From positions 25,404 through 59,018 of the forward strand of contig CAJTRO010000022.1 in the NCBI GenBank assembly GCA_910579015.1: 33,615 nucleotides of DNA. The letters are read 5' to 3'. Shown here one piece after another: positions 1-7,599 of this stretch; the first letter of the stretch is position 1; every line of letters begins with the position of its first letter. Origin of the DNA: an uncultured Dorea sp. (GTDB taxonomy: Bacteria; Bacillota_A; Clostridia; Lachnospirales; Lachnospiraceae). Both the position numbers and the translations under genes were made by a program. Under the pieces are notes generated by a model that ran no database searches, was not told the DNA's origin, and saw only the letters and a program-made list of their open reading frames with translations.

Positions 1-1016
1 AATCGGAAAGGCTCCGGCCACTCAAGATATTCCCGGAGGGCAGAGATATCCAGACTTTGCTGATGCAGTCTGGCAAACTGCTCAAGGATCTCCGTAATCC
101 ATTGTGTAAATCCGCTGACAGCCGTGAAGTAAAGCAGGAAGCTTGAGGCGGGGAGCCCCTCCTTTATAGTCAGGTCGATCAGATACGCGTAGGCGGCGCC
201 GTTTCTGAGCAAGGTCAGTAAAATATCTATGACATTTGTCAGAAGATACGCCGTCTCCCGTCTGGCAAGGAATGACTGGTACAGGCAGAATACGTCGTCC
301 CATATGTCCGTCAGCCATGTGCGCAGTCCGAAGATGCGGATGTCTTTGGCATAATTGCGCTGGGTGCCGGTCTGGCAGATATAGTTCATCTGTTTCTCAT
401 ATGCGGCTTCTTCAAAGCGGTGGCGGTATCCCCATTCGTTCAGCCGCCTGCCAAGAAGGAATCCGGCTGTTGTAGTAAGGATAACGACCGCGATAAGGAA
501 GGGGTTCAGTCCGGACAGCAAAAGGAGATAAACCAGAAATCCCATGACATCAGAAAGGATCAGAACCCAGGTGTTCCAGATCGCTTCCGCAGATGTTGAA
601 TTGGAGTCGCACGTCTGGTAAGCTTTGTTCATAGAGCTGATAAACTCCGTATCCAGAAGGTTTGTGTAAGAAGTGCGGGCCAGTTTGCTCCCGATCTGCA
701 TTAAAAGGTTCGTGCGGACTTCGACACGCCCAAACAGAGTATTTTCCTGTAGGTAACCAAGAAGCCCGTCAAAGATCATCAGTCCGCCGCAGAATAAACC
801 AATTGTTATCAACAGCTCTGGAAGCGGCGCGCGTGTTTCAAGCTTCAGCAGAAGAGAAGGAGCAAGCAATAGTCCTGTGACTGTACTTCCCGCGGACATG
901 AGCGCCAGAGCAACACATATATAAATGACACTTGGCCGGAGCTTCCAGGCAAGACAGAGCATAAATCCTGTGTTCTGCCATAAATTATACTTTGTTTTTT
1001 TCATAGTATCTGCCAT
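1..1016 (-). CDS. ABC exporter half-transporter, transmembrane domain (5' part; gene runs off the left edge)
   Basis: The frame is open from an ATG at 1016 to the window edge, giving 338 residues. It begins MADTMKKTKYNLWQNTGFML and shows several long hydrophobic helices (about residues 20-45, 60-80, 145-185, 255-285) with the loop pattern of an ABC type-1 exporter membrane domain, including NLLMQIGSKLARTSYTNLLD and an EKQMNYICQTGTQRNYAKDI coupling-type segment. The nucleotide-binding domain would lie beyond the left edge and is not visible. A good ribosome binding site (AGGAGGCCGC) precedes the ATG. The gene follows a kinase/LytTR regulator pair on the same strand but is separated from it by a terminator. 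Regulation of this exporter by those neighbours is plausible from position only. The substrate is unknown. Confidence 0.85.
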   Translation of the reverse strand, partial: MADTMKKTKYNLWQNTGFMLCLAWKLRPSVIYICVALALMSAGSTVTGLLLAPSLLLKLETRAPLPELLITIGLFCGGLMIFDGLLGYLQENTLFGRVEVRTNLLMQIGSKLARTSYTNLLDTEFISSMNKAYQTCDSNSTSAEAIWNTWVLILSDVMGFLVYLLLLSGLNPFLIAVVILTTTAGFLLGRRLNEWGYRHRFEEAAYEKQMNYICQTGTQRNYAKDIRIFGLRTWLTDIWDDVFCLYQSFLARRETAYLLTNVIDILLTLLRNGAAYAYLIDLTIKEGLPASSFLLYFTAVSGFTQWITEILEQFARLHQQSLDISALREYLEWPEPFR

Positions 1017-1055
1017 ATGCGGCCTCCTTTTATAATGATGTACTTATCATATATT

Positions 1056-1086
1056 AAAAAAACGCCCCCATATGTTTCCGGGGACG
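1056..1086 (-). terminator. Rho-independent terminator after the GHKL kinase gene
   Basis: Read on the minus strand, CGTCCCC pairs with GGGGGCG (one G-U pair) around a 10-nt loop and is followed by seven U. It lies between the end of the kinase gene and the start of the ABC transporter gene, so the regulator operon probably ends here and the transporter has its own promoter or depends on read-through. Confidence 0.85.
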
Positions 1087-1128
1087 AATTGTATGAAGCA
1101 GGGGATGAACAGATGATCTTTATTTTTC

Positions 1129-1791
1129 TCATAACTGGGGAATCAGAATTTCTGTTGTAAATGCCCCGTCTTCGCTGTTCCGGCTCAGGTACCCGTCCAG
1201 TCGTTCGATGATCTGGTCGATGCGTACCAGACCGAAGCCATGGCCGGCGCCTTTGGTAGTCATAAACAGCCGTCCTTTCTTTTGAAGCTTTTTGGCGGCG
1301 GTAAAGTTGGTGAAAGACAGGTAGAGCTGGGAGCCCTTCATGTCCATGTATACCCGGATCAGCCGTTTAGACTGCGGAAGCGGGAGACTGGCCTCGATGG
1401 CGTTGTCAAAGAGGTTGCCGATGATCACGCACAGGTCCAGTTCGGACATATGAAGCTTCACCGGAATGCGGGCATCCACATGGACGGTGATATTTTTAGA
1501 GCGGGCAAGAGAGATCTTGCTGTTGAGGATGGCGTCAGCCATGTGGTTGCCGGTCTTGATCACAGTGTCCACCGTATTGAGATCTGTATCCAGATCATCC
1601 AGATAAGTTTGGAGGGCCTTAAGATCTTTGTTGGCGGCAAGTACCTTCATGGTCTGGATGTGGTTGCGGTAATCGTGCCGCCAGCCCCGGATCTGGCGGT
1701 ACATATTCTCTACCTCCTGATAGTGGGTTTCGATCAGTTCTCGTTGATAGGCAGCAAGCTGCTTGTCGATCTTGCGGGATAAAAATGACAT
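1129..1791 (-). CDS. GHKL-type sensor histidine kinase without membrane domain
   Basis: This is a 220-residue protein of the AgrC/ComD/GHKL type. A coiled-coil-like start (residues 5-35) leads into the phosphoacceptor helix RHDYRNH, with His39 as the likely phosphorylation site. The ATPase domain follows, with N-box GNLFDNAIEA (Asn130) and G-box GAGHGFGLVRI (181-191). Family members usually carry five to seven N-terminal membrane helices. Here the protein starts directly at the dimerisation helix, so it must sense a cytosolic signal or a partner protein. The start ATG is preceded by AGGAGA, 17 nt after the stop of the LytTR regulator gene, so the two form an operon and very likely a phosphorelay pair. 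I see no sign of a lost upstream membrane domain, because the regulator gene abuts directly. Confidence 0.88.
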   Translation of the reverse strand: MSFLSRKIDKQLAAYQRELIETHYQEVENMYRQIRGWRHDYRNHIQTMKVLAANKDLKALQTYLDDLDTDLNTVDTVIKTGNHMADAILNSKISLARSKNITVHVDARIPVKLHMSELDLCVIIGNLFDNAIEASLPLPQSKRLIRVYMDMKGSQLYLSFTNFTAAKKLQKKGRLFMTTKGAGHGFGLVRIDQIIERLDGYLSRNSEDGAFTTEILIPQL

Positions 1792-1808
1792 GATGTTTCT
1801 CCTGTATT

Positions 1809-2507
1809 CTAAGTATAGGTAATGACAGCGCGGTTCAGGGGTTCATATGCACCTCTGGGAAGCGGAAGTATTGTGCCGTCGGACAGATGGACTTCCGTCT
1901 TTGTGATCCGCCTGATATCGTTCAGATTCAAGATCAGGGAGCGCCCTGTCCGGTGGAAACGGTAATCCAGTTCCTTTTCAAAATAATTTAACGTTTGTTT
2001 GACCGTATAATCCTTTCTGCCGTGGATTGTCACGTAGTTTTTCTGCACGTCAAGATAACGGATCTCGTATAAAGGGATCCGCACCATCACGCCGGACTGA
2101 TTTAGATTCAGACAGCGGTCGTTCTGTTTTATTTTCTCAACTGCCCGGTCCATCACAGAAAAGAATTTTTCTTCCTTTACCGGTTTCATCAGGTAATGGA
2201 GGGCGGCGACTTCATAGCCTTCTGCAATATATTCAAAATACCCTGTAATAAAGATGATCTGCAAGGTTTCATTTTCACAGCGTATCTGCTTGGCCAAGGT
2301 CACGCCGTCCATATCCTTCATCTCGATATCAAGCAGAAGGACGTCAAAGCTTTTGTTCTCCTCATAGCAAAACAGGAAAGCTTCTGCCGATGAGAAGGTT
2401 TCTGTATCAAGCCGGATGTTCCGTTTTGAGCCCCAGATCTTAAGCAGCTTTGTTAAGTATCCGGAGTCTGCGGGATTATCATCGCATATGGCAATATGGC
2501 AGGCCAT
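1809..2507 (-). CDS. LytTR-family response regulator (partner of the GHKL kinase)
   Basis: This 232-residue two-domain regulator has an N-terminal receiver domain with acidic residues Asp9/Asp10, phosphoacceptor Asp60 in LLLDIEMKDMDG, and the conserved Lys108 in HYLMKPV. The C-terminal LytTR DNA-binding domain (about 135-230) contains the family motifs YLDVQKNYVTIH and FHRTGRSLILNL. LytTR regulators bind pairs of short direct repeats and often control exporters, bacteriocins or quorum-sensing peptides. The gene is first in the minus-strand operon with the kinase. Its ATG at 2507 has a strong AGGAGGGAAA ribosome binding site. A TATAAT-like box lies upstream on the minus strand near 2540, but I find no convincing -35. 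Confidence 0.9.
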   Translation of the reverse strand: MACHIAICDDNPADSGYLTKLLKIWGSKRNIRLDTETFSSAEAFLFCYEENKSFDVLLLDIEMKDMDGVTLAKQIRCENETLQIIFITGYFEYIAEGYEVAALHYLMKPVKEEKFFSVMDRAVEKIKQNDRCLNLNQSGVMVRIPLYEIRYLDVQKNYVTIHGRKDYTVKQTLNYFEKELDYRFHRTGRSLILNLNDIRRITKTEVHLSDGTILPLPRGAYEPLNRAVITYT

Positions 2508-2590
2508 GGTTTTCCCTCCTGTCGCAGTTGTATTACGTTTATTATACTATAGAGTGACTTTTATGGGAAGAATGAAATTATATGCAGTTA

Positions 2591-2608
2591 ATGACAGGAT
2601 TCTGTCAT
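2591..2608. repeat. Perfect inverted repeat between two divergent LytTR regulator genes
   Basis: ATGACAG, a 4-nt spacer and CTGTCAT form a perfect 7-bp dyad in the 200-bp divergent intergenic region. It could be an operator or a small hairpin. It is not the direct-repeat arrangement typical of LytTR sites, so its reader is unknown. Confidence 0.5.
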
Positions 2609-2651
2609 TTCATTGCATGGCAATTGGCAAAGCGCAGTGTTTCTGGTATTC

Positions 2652-2660
2652 TGATATAAT
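2652..2660 (+). promoter_or_regulatory. Extended -10 promoter for the second LytTR gene
   Basis: TGATATAAT is a perfect extended -10 element (TGnTATAAT), about 60 bp upstream of the plus-strand LytTR gene. No good -35 is visible, which is tolerated with an extended -10. Confidence 0.55.
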
Positions 2661-2723
2661 AAAGTTAATGCTGTCCGGCGAAAACTCTCCTGCCGGCAGC
2701 AGACAGATCGTGTGGTGATAATG

Positions 2724-3437
2724 ATGTTTGAGATTGCAGTCTGTGATGACGAGCCGGTCATGCGAGAAGAGCTCTCCTGTTATTTTACAGAATATATGGA
2801 CCAGAGGCTGGACAAAGCATACAGTATCAGCAGTTTTGAGAGCGGGGAAAGCCTCCTTAAAAGCGGGCGGGAATTTGACCTGATCTTTCTGGATATCCAG
2901 ATGGAACAGATGGACGGCATGGAGACGGCAAGAAGGCTCAGGCAGAGAGGAAGCAGGAGCCGTCTGGTCTTTGTGACTGTATTAAAGGAGTGGGTGTTTG
3001 AGGCGTTTGAGGTGGAAGCCTGCGGATATCTTGTCAAACCGCTTGATGCAGAGGAGTTCAGGAAGACGATGGACAGGGTATGCCGGGATATGGGGACGAA
3101 GCATGAGGAGAGCCTTCTGGTACGGCGGGGGAATCAAAGCCAGGTGATCCTGCTGTGTAAGATCGTGTACTGCGAGGTTCAGGGGCGGAAGATCTATATT
3201 CACCAAAAGAACGGGGAAGTGGTTGATTTTTATGAGCGGCTTGAGAATCTGAGACGCCGGGTGGACGGGCGTTTTTTCCAGTGCCACAGGAGTTATCTGG
3301 TGAATCTTGATTTTGTAAGAGGCTGTGAGGCGGGGCAGGTCTTGCTGCCGCAGGGAGAGCGGATTCCTGTGTCCAGGCTTCGGGAGCGGGAGTTGACGCA
3401 GGCGCTTCTTAAGCATATGAAGGCAAGAGTTCTTTAA
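2724..3437 (+). CDS. Second LytTR-family response regulator (orphan)
   Basis: The protein of about 237 residues has a receiver domain (Asp8/Asp9 in CDDE, phosphoacceptor Asp57 in FLDIQMEQMDG, conserved Lys in GYLVKPL) and a C-terminal LytTR domain (EVQGRKIYIHQ, FFQCHRSYLVNL). GTG codons at 2712 and 2715 and an ATG at 2721 are also in frame. I prefer ATG 2724 because GGTGAT just upstream matches the anti-Shine-Dalgarno and because MFEIAVCDDE is the usual family start. No kinase gene follows; a strong terminator closes the transcript. It either shares the neighbouring GHKL kinase or has a distant partner. It is clearly diverged from the minus-strand LytTR protein, so it is not a recent duplication. 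Confidence 0.88.
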   Translation: MFEIAVCDDEPVMREELSCYFTEYMDQRLDKAYSISSFESGESLLKSGREFDLIFLDIQMEQMDGMETARRLRQRGSRSRLVFVTVLKEWVFEAFEVEACGYLVKPLDAEEFRKTMDRVCRDMGTKHEESLLVRRGNQSQVILLCKIVYCEVQGRKIYIHQKNGEVVDFYERLENLRRRVDGRFFQCHRSYLVNLDFVRGCEAGQVLLPQGERIPVSRLRERELTQALLKHMKARVL

Positions 3438-3480
3438 CGTGGAGGCAGATAAGGCAAAAGAGAAGGTCGAACAGAAGCTG

Positions 3481-3507
3481 AGCCGGGCGGAAGCCCGGCT
3501 TGTTTTT
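3481..3507 (+). terminator. Rho-independent terminator after the orphan LytTR gene
   Basis: AGCCGGGC, loop GGAA and GCCCGGCT form a perfect 8-bp GC-rich stem with a stable tetraloop, followed by TGTTTTT. It separates the LytTR gene from the ECF sigma operon. Confidence 0.93.
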
Positions 3508-3538
3508 GAGGTTACAATGATATAAAATCTAAAAAAAC

Positions 3539-3564
3539 TGTAACATTTTTGGTGAAAATCCGTT
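3539..3564 (+). promoter_or_regulatory. Candidate ECF-sigma promoter (autoregulation of the sigma operon)
   Basis: TGTAAC, exactly 16 nt, then CGTT closely resembles the TGAAAC-N16-CGT promoters read by Gram-positive ECF sigma factors of the SigW/SigX/SigM type. It lies 25 bp before the start codon of the ECF sigma gene and downstream of a terminator. Autoregulation is common for this class. The assignment is by pattern only. Confidence 0.7.
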
Positions 3565-3588
3565 AATAGTATGTGAGGAGGTGACAGA

Positions 3589-4104
3589 GTGGAAAAGGAT
3601 GTTTTGGAGCGGTTGTACCGCAGGCATACGAAGGCTGTTTATCTGTATTTGTATTCTCTCTGTCACGATCGTGCTCTTTCGGAGGATCTGATGCAGGAGA
3701 CGTTTCTTCGGGCGCTCTGTTCCCTGGAGCTTGCAGGGACAGAACTGCTTCCCTGGCTTCTTACCGTCGCAAGGAATCTGTACCTTGATACCTGGCGGAG
3801 GGAGAGAAGAGGCCGCATACAGGATCAGGCAGGAAGCCGTGAGAAGGAGACGGATATAGATAGTGAGAAGGGGATCCTTGAGATGATGATCAGGAAGGAG
3901 CAGAACCAGAAGCTGTACCGTGCGGTGCAGAAGCTTGGCAATACGGAGCGGGAAGTGGTCGTTTTATATTATTTTGCGGATCTTTCACAGGAAGAGATCG
4001 CGAAGATCCTGGGGCTTACCTATGGGAATGTGCGGGTAATACTGTACCGTGCGAAGAAGAACCTGAAGAAGATGCTTAACAGAAAGGAGATGACGGACGT
4101 ATGA
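3589..4104 (+). CDS. ECF-type RNA polymerase sigma factor
   Basis: This 171-residue sigma-70 family protein contains only regions 2 and 4, as in ECF sigma factors. Region 2 (about 10-75) has YLYLYSLCHDRALSEDLMQE and the region 2.4-like LPWLLTVARNLYLDTWRRE. Region 4 (about 105-165) has the helix-turn-helix LSQEEIAKILGLTYGNVRV. The start is GTG at 3589, chosen because AGGAGGTGA lies 4 nt upstream. The stop overlaps the start of the next gene by ATGA, so sigma and anti-sigma are translationally coupled. A candidate ECF promoter immediately upstream suggests positive autoregulation, likely in response to envelope stress. Confidence 0.93.
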   Translation: MEKDVLERLYRRHTKAVYLYLYSLCHDRALSEDLMQETFLRALCSLELAGTELLPWLLTVARNLYLDTWRRERRGRIQDQAGSREKETDIDSEKGILEMMIRKEQNQKLYRAVQKLGNTEREVVVLYYFADLSQEEIAKILGLTYGNVRVILYRAKKNLKKMLNRKEMTDV

Positions 4105-5336
4105 AGGAGAATAAAGATCTGGCAAATGGGGACAACAAGAAGGAAGGCGGAGGATATGAGGCTGAGTTCGAGAAGTATTTAAGCGGGGAATTAGAGATTG
4201 AGCAATTACGAAGCATCGAGTCGGACATCGAGAAGTTCCGGGTATTGCTGAATTATATGGATCAGGAGCTGGATCAGGAGCTGTATGAGAGGGACACAGA
4301 GGCCGGAGGCGGGGAGGAAGAAGCCGGGACGGAAGAAGCAGAGCCTGGCAGACAGATTTCCAAGGCGGTGAGCAGGAAGTTCAGGAAGTATATGATCGCG
4401 GCTGTCGTTGCGGCGATCTGCATTGTGCCGGCAGTTTTAGCCGGTCTCTCCCCGCTGCTTGACTTTATCTATTATGATCCGGACCAGTCAATGGAGATCA
4501 TGGACGAGGAGAATGAGTCTGTCATCGTTGTGAATCCGTTCGTGACGAATATGTCGGTATATATGGAATTGTTCTGCGGGGATAAGGGGTTTGCGAATAT
4601 ATGTCTGTGGCCGGAAGGGTATGGACGTTACACCATTGATGTGCGCACACAGATTGACGGGGAGGAGACGCCGCATTTACTTGAGCTTGTGAGGAATCAT
4701 CTGTACCGGAATGATATGAACTGGAACCGTTCGGATTTTCCGGATAATGCGTTTACCGGCAGGAGCATGGGTATAAGCTGTAGTATGCCGGCAGAGGACG
4801 CCAAAAAGAAGCTTGAGAAGGCGCCGGAACTGATGAAGATACGGGCGGCGGTATCTTTTGACGGTCTAAAGAGCATGGAAGAGCTTGTAGACTTTATAGA
4901 ACGGCATGATACGAATTATCTTTACTGTCCGATAGAGGCGGAAGGGTACAGTTACTGGGGATTTGCGCCGGTAAGGAGCGGCTATGCTTACTATTACGAC
5001 CGCGAGGAGTTTCCTTTTCTTGACCTGAACGAGTATGAGGGGATGGAAGAAGAGGTTACGAAGGCCAGGGCTTATGAGGAGCATGTGGAGTCTATGATCC
5101 GTTATCTCATGGAGCAGGAGGATTTTCTGAAGATATTCGATGGCGGCGTGCCGGGAGGAAAGAACTATCTTGACACTTACAAATATAAAGGAGTGCTTGA
5201 CTATATCAGAGAGCACGGCGTAAAGAGCTATGGAGTGGTGGTCTATGCAAGGAAGGAGGAGCTTCTTGAGATACTTGAGGATCCTTCTGTGGAGGGAGTG
5301 TATATGCTGGACGGAAAGATGGATCTGAAGTTTTAG
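4101..5336 (+). CDS. Membrane anti-sigma factor with large extracytoplasmic domain
   Basis: The 411-residue protein has a cytosolic N-terminus (1-96; acidic, helical, probably the sigma-binding part), a single membrane helix at about 98-120 (MIAAVVAAICIVPAVLAGLS) and a large outside domain of about 290 residues. This layout, and an outside domain rich in short YY/DY motifs, fits the Sigma_reg_N/Sigma_reg_C (YhdL-like) anti-sigma family. No CHCC zinc motif is present, so it is not a ZAS-type anti-sigma. It overlaps the ECF sigma gene by 4 nt, the standard arrangement for a cognate pair. Its job would be to hold the sigma factor at the membrane until an envelope signal is received. The family assignment is by organisation and partial recognition and could be tested by profile search. 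Confidence 0.8.
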   Translation: MKENKDLANGDNKKEGGGYEAEFEKYLSGELEIEQLRSIESDIEKFRVLLNYMDQELDQELYERDTEAGGGEEEAGTEEAEPGRQISKAVSRKFRKYMIAAVVAAICIVPAVLAGLSPLLDFIYYDPDQSMEIMDEENESVIVVNPFVTNMSVYMELFCGDKGFANICLWPEGYGRYTIDVRTQIDGEETPHLLELVRNHLYRNDMNWNRSDFPDNAFTGRSMGISCSMPAEDAKKKLEKAPELMKIRAAVSFDGLKSMEELVDFIERHDTNYLYCPIEAEGYSYWGFAPVRSGYAYYYDREEFPFLDLNEYEGMEEEVTKARAYEEHVESMIRYLMEQEDFLKIFDGGVPGGKNYLDTYKYKGVLDYIREHGVKSYGVVVYARKEELLEILEDPSVEGVYMLDGKMDLKF

Positions 5337-5341
5337 TCAGC

Positions 5342-5371
5342 TTGCACAGCAAGTATCTTTTCCTGTATAAT
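5342..5371 (+). promoter_or_regulatory. Probable sigma-A promoter for the ClC gene
   Basis: A consensus TATAAT at 5366-5371 lies about 35 bp upstream of the ClC start, with a weak TTGCAC-type -35 at 5342-5347 and an 18-bp spacer. The same stretch forms a small hairpin (CTTGC/GCAAG), too weak to call a terminator with confidence. Confidence 0.45.
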
Positions 5372-5406
5372 AGAGATGAGAGAATATGATATGGGGAGGG
5401 AGAATC

Positions 5407-6975
5407 ATGGAGAATGGTACGTCTAATACTATCATGCGCGCGGAGCGTTTCCAGATGATATTGATTGGAGAGGGACTTGTGGTCGGAGGGATCGCGGGGC
5501 TTGTGATCGTTCTGTACCGGATCATACTGGAATGTGCAGGGCACTGGCTGAATGTAATTCTGGAATTTTGCGGGAGGGATCCGATCCGGATCGCAGGATG
5601 GTTTCTGGTGCTGATGCTTCTGGCATGGCTTGTGGGAAGGCTTGTGAAGCGGGAACCGATGATTTCGGGAAGCGGGATTCCTCAGCTTGAGGGCGAGATG
5701 ACGGGGAAGCTTGACCAGAAATGGTGGCGGGTGCTGCCGGCCAAATTCTTTGGAGGCTTCTTATGTCTTCTGGGCGGGCTGGCGCTTGGCAGGGAAGGTC
5801 CGTCGATCCAGCTTGGAGCCATGGTGGGAAAAGGAGTTTCCAAGGGACTGGAACGCGGGACGACGGAGGAGAGGTATCTTCTGACCTGCGGAGCGAGTGC
5901 CGGTCTGGCGGCGGCGTTCCATGCGCCGCTTGCCGGCGTAATGTTTTCACTGGAAGAGGTGCATAAGAATTTTTCGGTGTCGGTGCTGGTATCGGTCATG
6001 ACGGCTTCGCTCACGGCAGATTTCATGGCGTGCACGGTGATGGGAGTGGAATCGGTATTCCAGTTTGAGATCGTCAGGGCTCTGCCGCAGGAATACTATG
6101 GAATGATCCTTGCGTTGGGAATTGTACTGGGAGTGCTGGGGGCATTCTATAACTGGTTTACATTGAAGGTGCAGTCGTTCTACCGCAGTGCGAAGCGGTT
6201 AGGCGTGACGCAGAAGCTCATGATCCCGTTTCTGTGTGCGGGCGTGTTGGGATTTACGATGCCGGAATTCTTAGGAAGCGGACATGCACTGCTTGATTAT
6301 CTGACGTCGGAGGATGTACTGCTTTGCACGATCGTGTTTATTTTCGCCGGAAGGTTCATCTTCTCGGCGGTCTGCTTCGGTTCGGGAGCGCCGGGCGGTA
6401 TCTTCTTCCCGCTGCTGGTGCTGGGCGGATACATAGGAGGGGCATTTGCTACGGTATGCGTACAGTATACGGGGCTGGATATGATGTATATCAATAACTT
6501 TGTCGTATTGGCCATGGCCGGATATTTTGCGGCGATCGTGCGGGCGCCGCTGACGGGGATCATACTGATCTTCGAGATGACAGGATCCATGCGTCAGATG
6601 CTGACGCTTTCTATCGTGTCGGTTGTGGCGTACATGGTCGCCACATTGCTCAAGTCAAAGCCGATCTATGAGAGCCTTCTGGAACGGATCCTGGAACAGC
6701 ACGGGCAGAAGCCGGACAGCGGTCATGGGCAGAAGGTACTGTCGAATTTCGTTGTGCTCCAGGGCTCCAGGCTTGAGGAAGCCCTTGTAAAAGAGATTGA
6801 ATGGCCGGGCAACTGTCTTCTGGTGGCGATCCAGCGGGGATCTGATGAGATCATCCCGCGGGGAAGGACAAAACTACAGACAGGAGACGTGATCGTGGCC
6901 ATGACGGATGAGACGGATGTGTCTGCCGTACATGACGAGATGGAGCGTTTGTGCCGGGAGGCATATGGAAGATAG
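5407..6975 (+). CDS. ClC-family chloride/proton antiporter with TrkA-C domain
   Basis: The 522-residue membrane protein carries the ClC selectivity motifs in order: GSGIP (88-92), GREGPSIQLGA (128-138, with the gating Glu130) and GSGAPGGIFFP. The inner proton-pathway glutamate is also present (FSLEEVHKNF), so both acidic residues that distinguish H+/Cl- exchangers from channels are conserved. The C-terminal 70 residues resemble a TrkA-C/RCK_C ligand-binding domain (PGNCLLVAIQRGSDEIIPRG, GDVIVAMTDE), common on bacterial ClC proteins. An ATG at 5386 is in frame, but the GGGAGGGAGA ribosome binding site at 5394-5403 points to 5407. Likely roles are acid resistance and anion homeostasis. It follows the ECF operon but probably has its own promoter. 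Confidence 0.93.
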   Translation: MENGTSNTIMRAERFQMILIGEGLVVGGIAGLVIVLYRIILECAGHWLNVILEFCGRDPIRIAGWFLVLMLLAWLVGRLVKREPMISGSGIPQLEGEMTGKLDQKWWRVLPAKFFGGFLCLLGGLALGREGPSIQLGAMVGKGVSKGLERGTTEERYLLTCGASAGLAAAFHAPLAGVMFSLEEVHKNFSVSVLVSVMTASLTADFMACTVMGVESVFQFEIVRALPQEYYGMILALGIVLGVLGAFYNWFTLKVQSFYRSAKRLGVTQKLMIPFLCAGVLGFTMPEFLGSGHALLDYLTSEDVLLCTIVFIFAGRFIFSAVCFGSGAPGGIFFPLLVLGGYIGGAFATVCVQYTGLDMMYINNFVVLAMAGYFAAIVRAPLTGIILIFEMTGSMRQMLTLSIVSVVAYMVATLLKSKPIYESLLERILEQHGQKPDSGHGQKVLSNFVVLQGSRLEEALVKEIEWPGNCLLVAIQRGSDEIIPRGRTKLQTGDVIVAMTDETDVSAVHDEMERLCREAYGR

Positions 6976-7064
6976 TGGAAATCATTATATAATCTAAGTC
7001 CAGATGCATATTTCTGCCAGTTTTTCTACAGACTAAGAGAAAATGTAGAAAGAAGGCACAGAAT

Positions 7065-7496
7065 ATGGAAGAACAGACGATTACTCTTTTAAAGGAATGT
7101 AATTCAGGATGCAGGATGGCGGTCAACAGCATAGACAGGCTCAAGGATTTTGTCATGAATGCAGACCTTGATAAGGTCTTGGAGACATATAAGGGACAGC
7201 ACAGGGATCTGGAAGAAGAGTCTTCAAAATTATTGGCGGAAGCCGGACAGAGCGGAAAGCAGCCGGACCGTCTTGCAACGGCATTTTCCTGGATTACGAC
7301 GGAAGTGAAGATGCTGCTTTCAGACGACAGCGCACAGATAGCCAAGATACTGATGAACGGGTGTAATATGGGGATCCAGTCCGTCAGCGAGTGCATGAAC
7401 AAGTGTCCCGCTGCGTCTCATGCAAGCATGTCCCTGGCAAAGAAGCTGGTGAAGTGCGAGGAGAAGCTTATGGAGGATATGAAGAAATTCCTTTAA
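7065..7496 (+). CDS. Small helical protein of unknown function (possible four-helix bundle)
   Basis: This 143-residue soluble protein is predicted almost wholly helical, with no signal peptide or membrane segment. It has a starting stretch TITLLKECNSGCRMAVNSID, a middle acidic/basic helix pair, and a C-terminal part with several cysteines and methionines (NGCNMGIQSVSECMNKCPAA). The spacing of long amphipathic helices suggests a four-helix bundle of the ferritin-like/DUF2383 kind, but I do not see a clear metal-binding ExxH pattern, so this is only a guess. The ribosome binding site (AGAAGG) is modest. It lies between the ClC gene and the T-box promoter, and a TATAAT at about 6988 may serve it. 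No terminator is evident after it. Confidence 0.65.
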   Translation: MEEQTITLLKECNSGCRMAVNSIDRLKDFVMNADLDKVLETYKGQHRDLEEESSKLLAEAGQSGKQPDRLATAFSWITTEVKMLLSDDSAQIAKILMNGCNMGIQSVSECMNKCPAASHASMSLAKKLVKCEEKLMEDMKKFL

Positions 7497-7535
7497 GCTC
7501 CTTTTAAAATTTCCAGTAAGAATTGAAAATAATTC

Positions 7536-7564
7536 TTGAAATCCCGCAAAGAGTGTGATAATAT
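7536..7564 (+). promoter_or_regulatory. Promoter of the T-box/aspS-gatCAB operon
   Basis: TTGAAA (7536-7541), a 17-bp spacer and TAATAT (7559-7564), with an extended TG one base before the -10. This is a strong vegetative promoter about 35 bp before the T-box stem I. Confidence 0.8.
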
Positions 7565-7599
7565 GTAAATCGAATTTTAAAATTCTATCTAGTAAAGCG

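Noticed and set aside
1240..1782. 180-codon plus-strand open frame
   Set aside because: It is the antisense shadow of the GHKL kinase, which has complete family motifs and a ribosome binding site on the other strand.
2591..2608. Terminator between the divergent LytTR genes
   Set aside because: The stem is AT-rich and short, the T-run is interrupted, and no transcript ends there.
5340..5360. Rho-independent terminator after the anti-sigma gene
   Set aside because: Only a 5-6 bp stem and a broken T-run; the same bases fit better as part of the ClC promoter.
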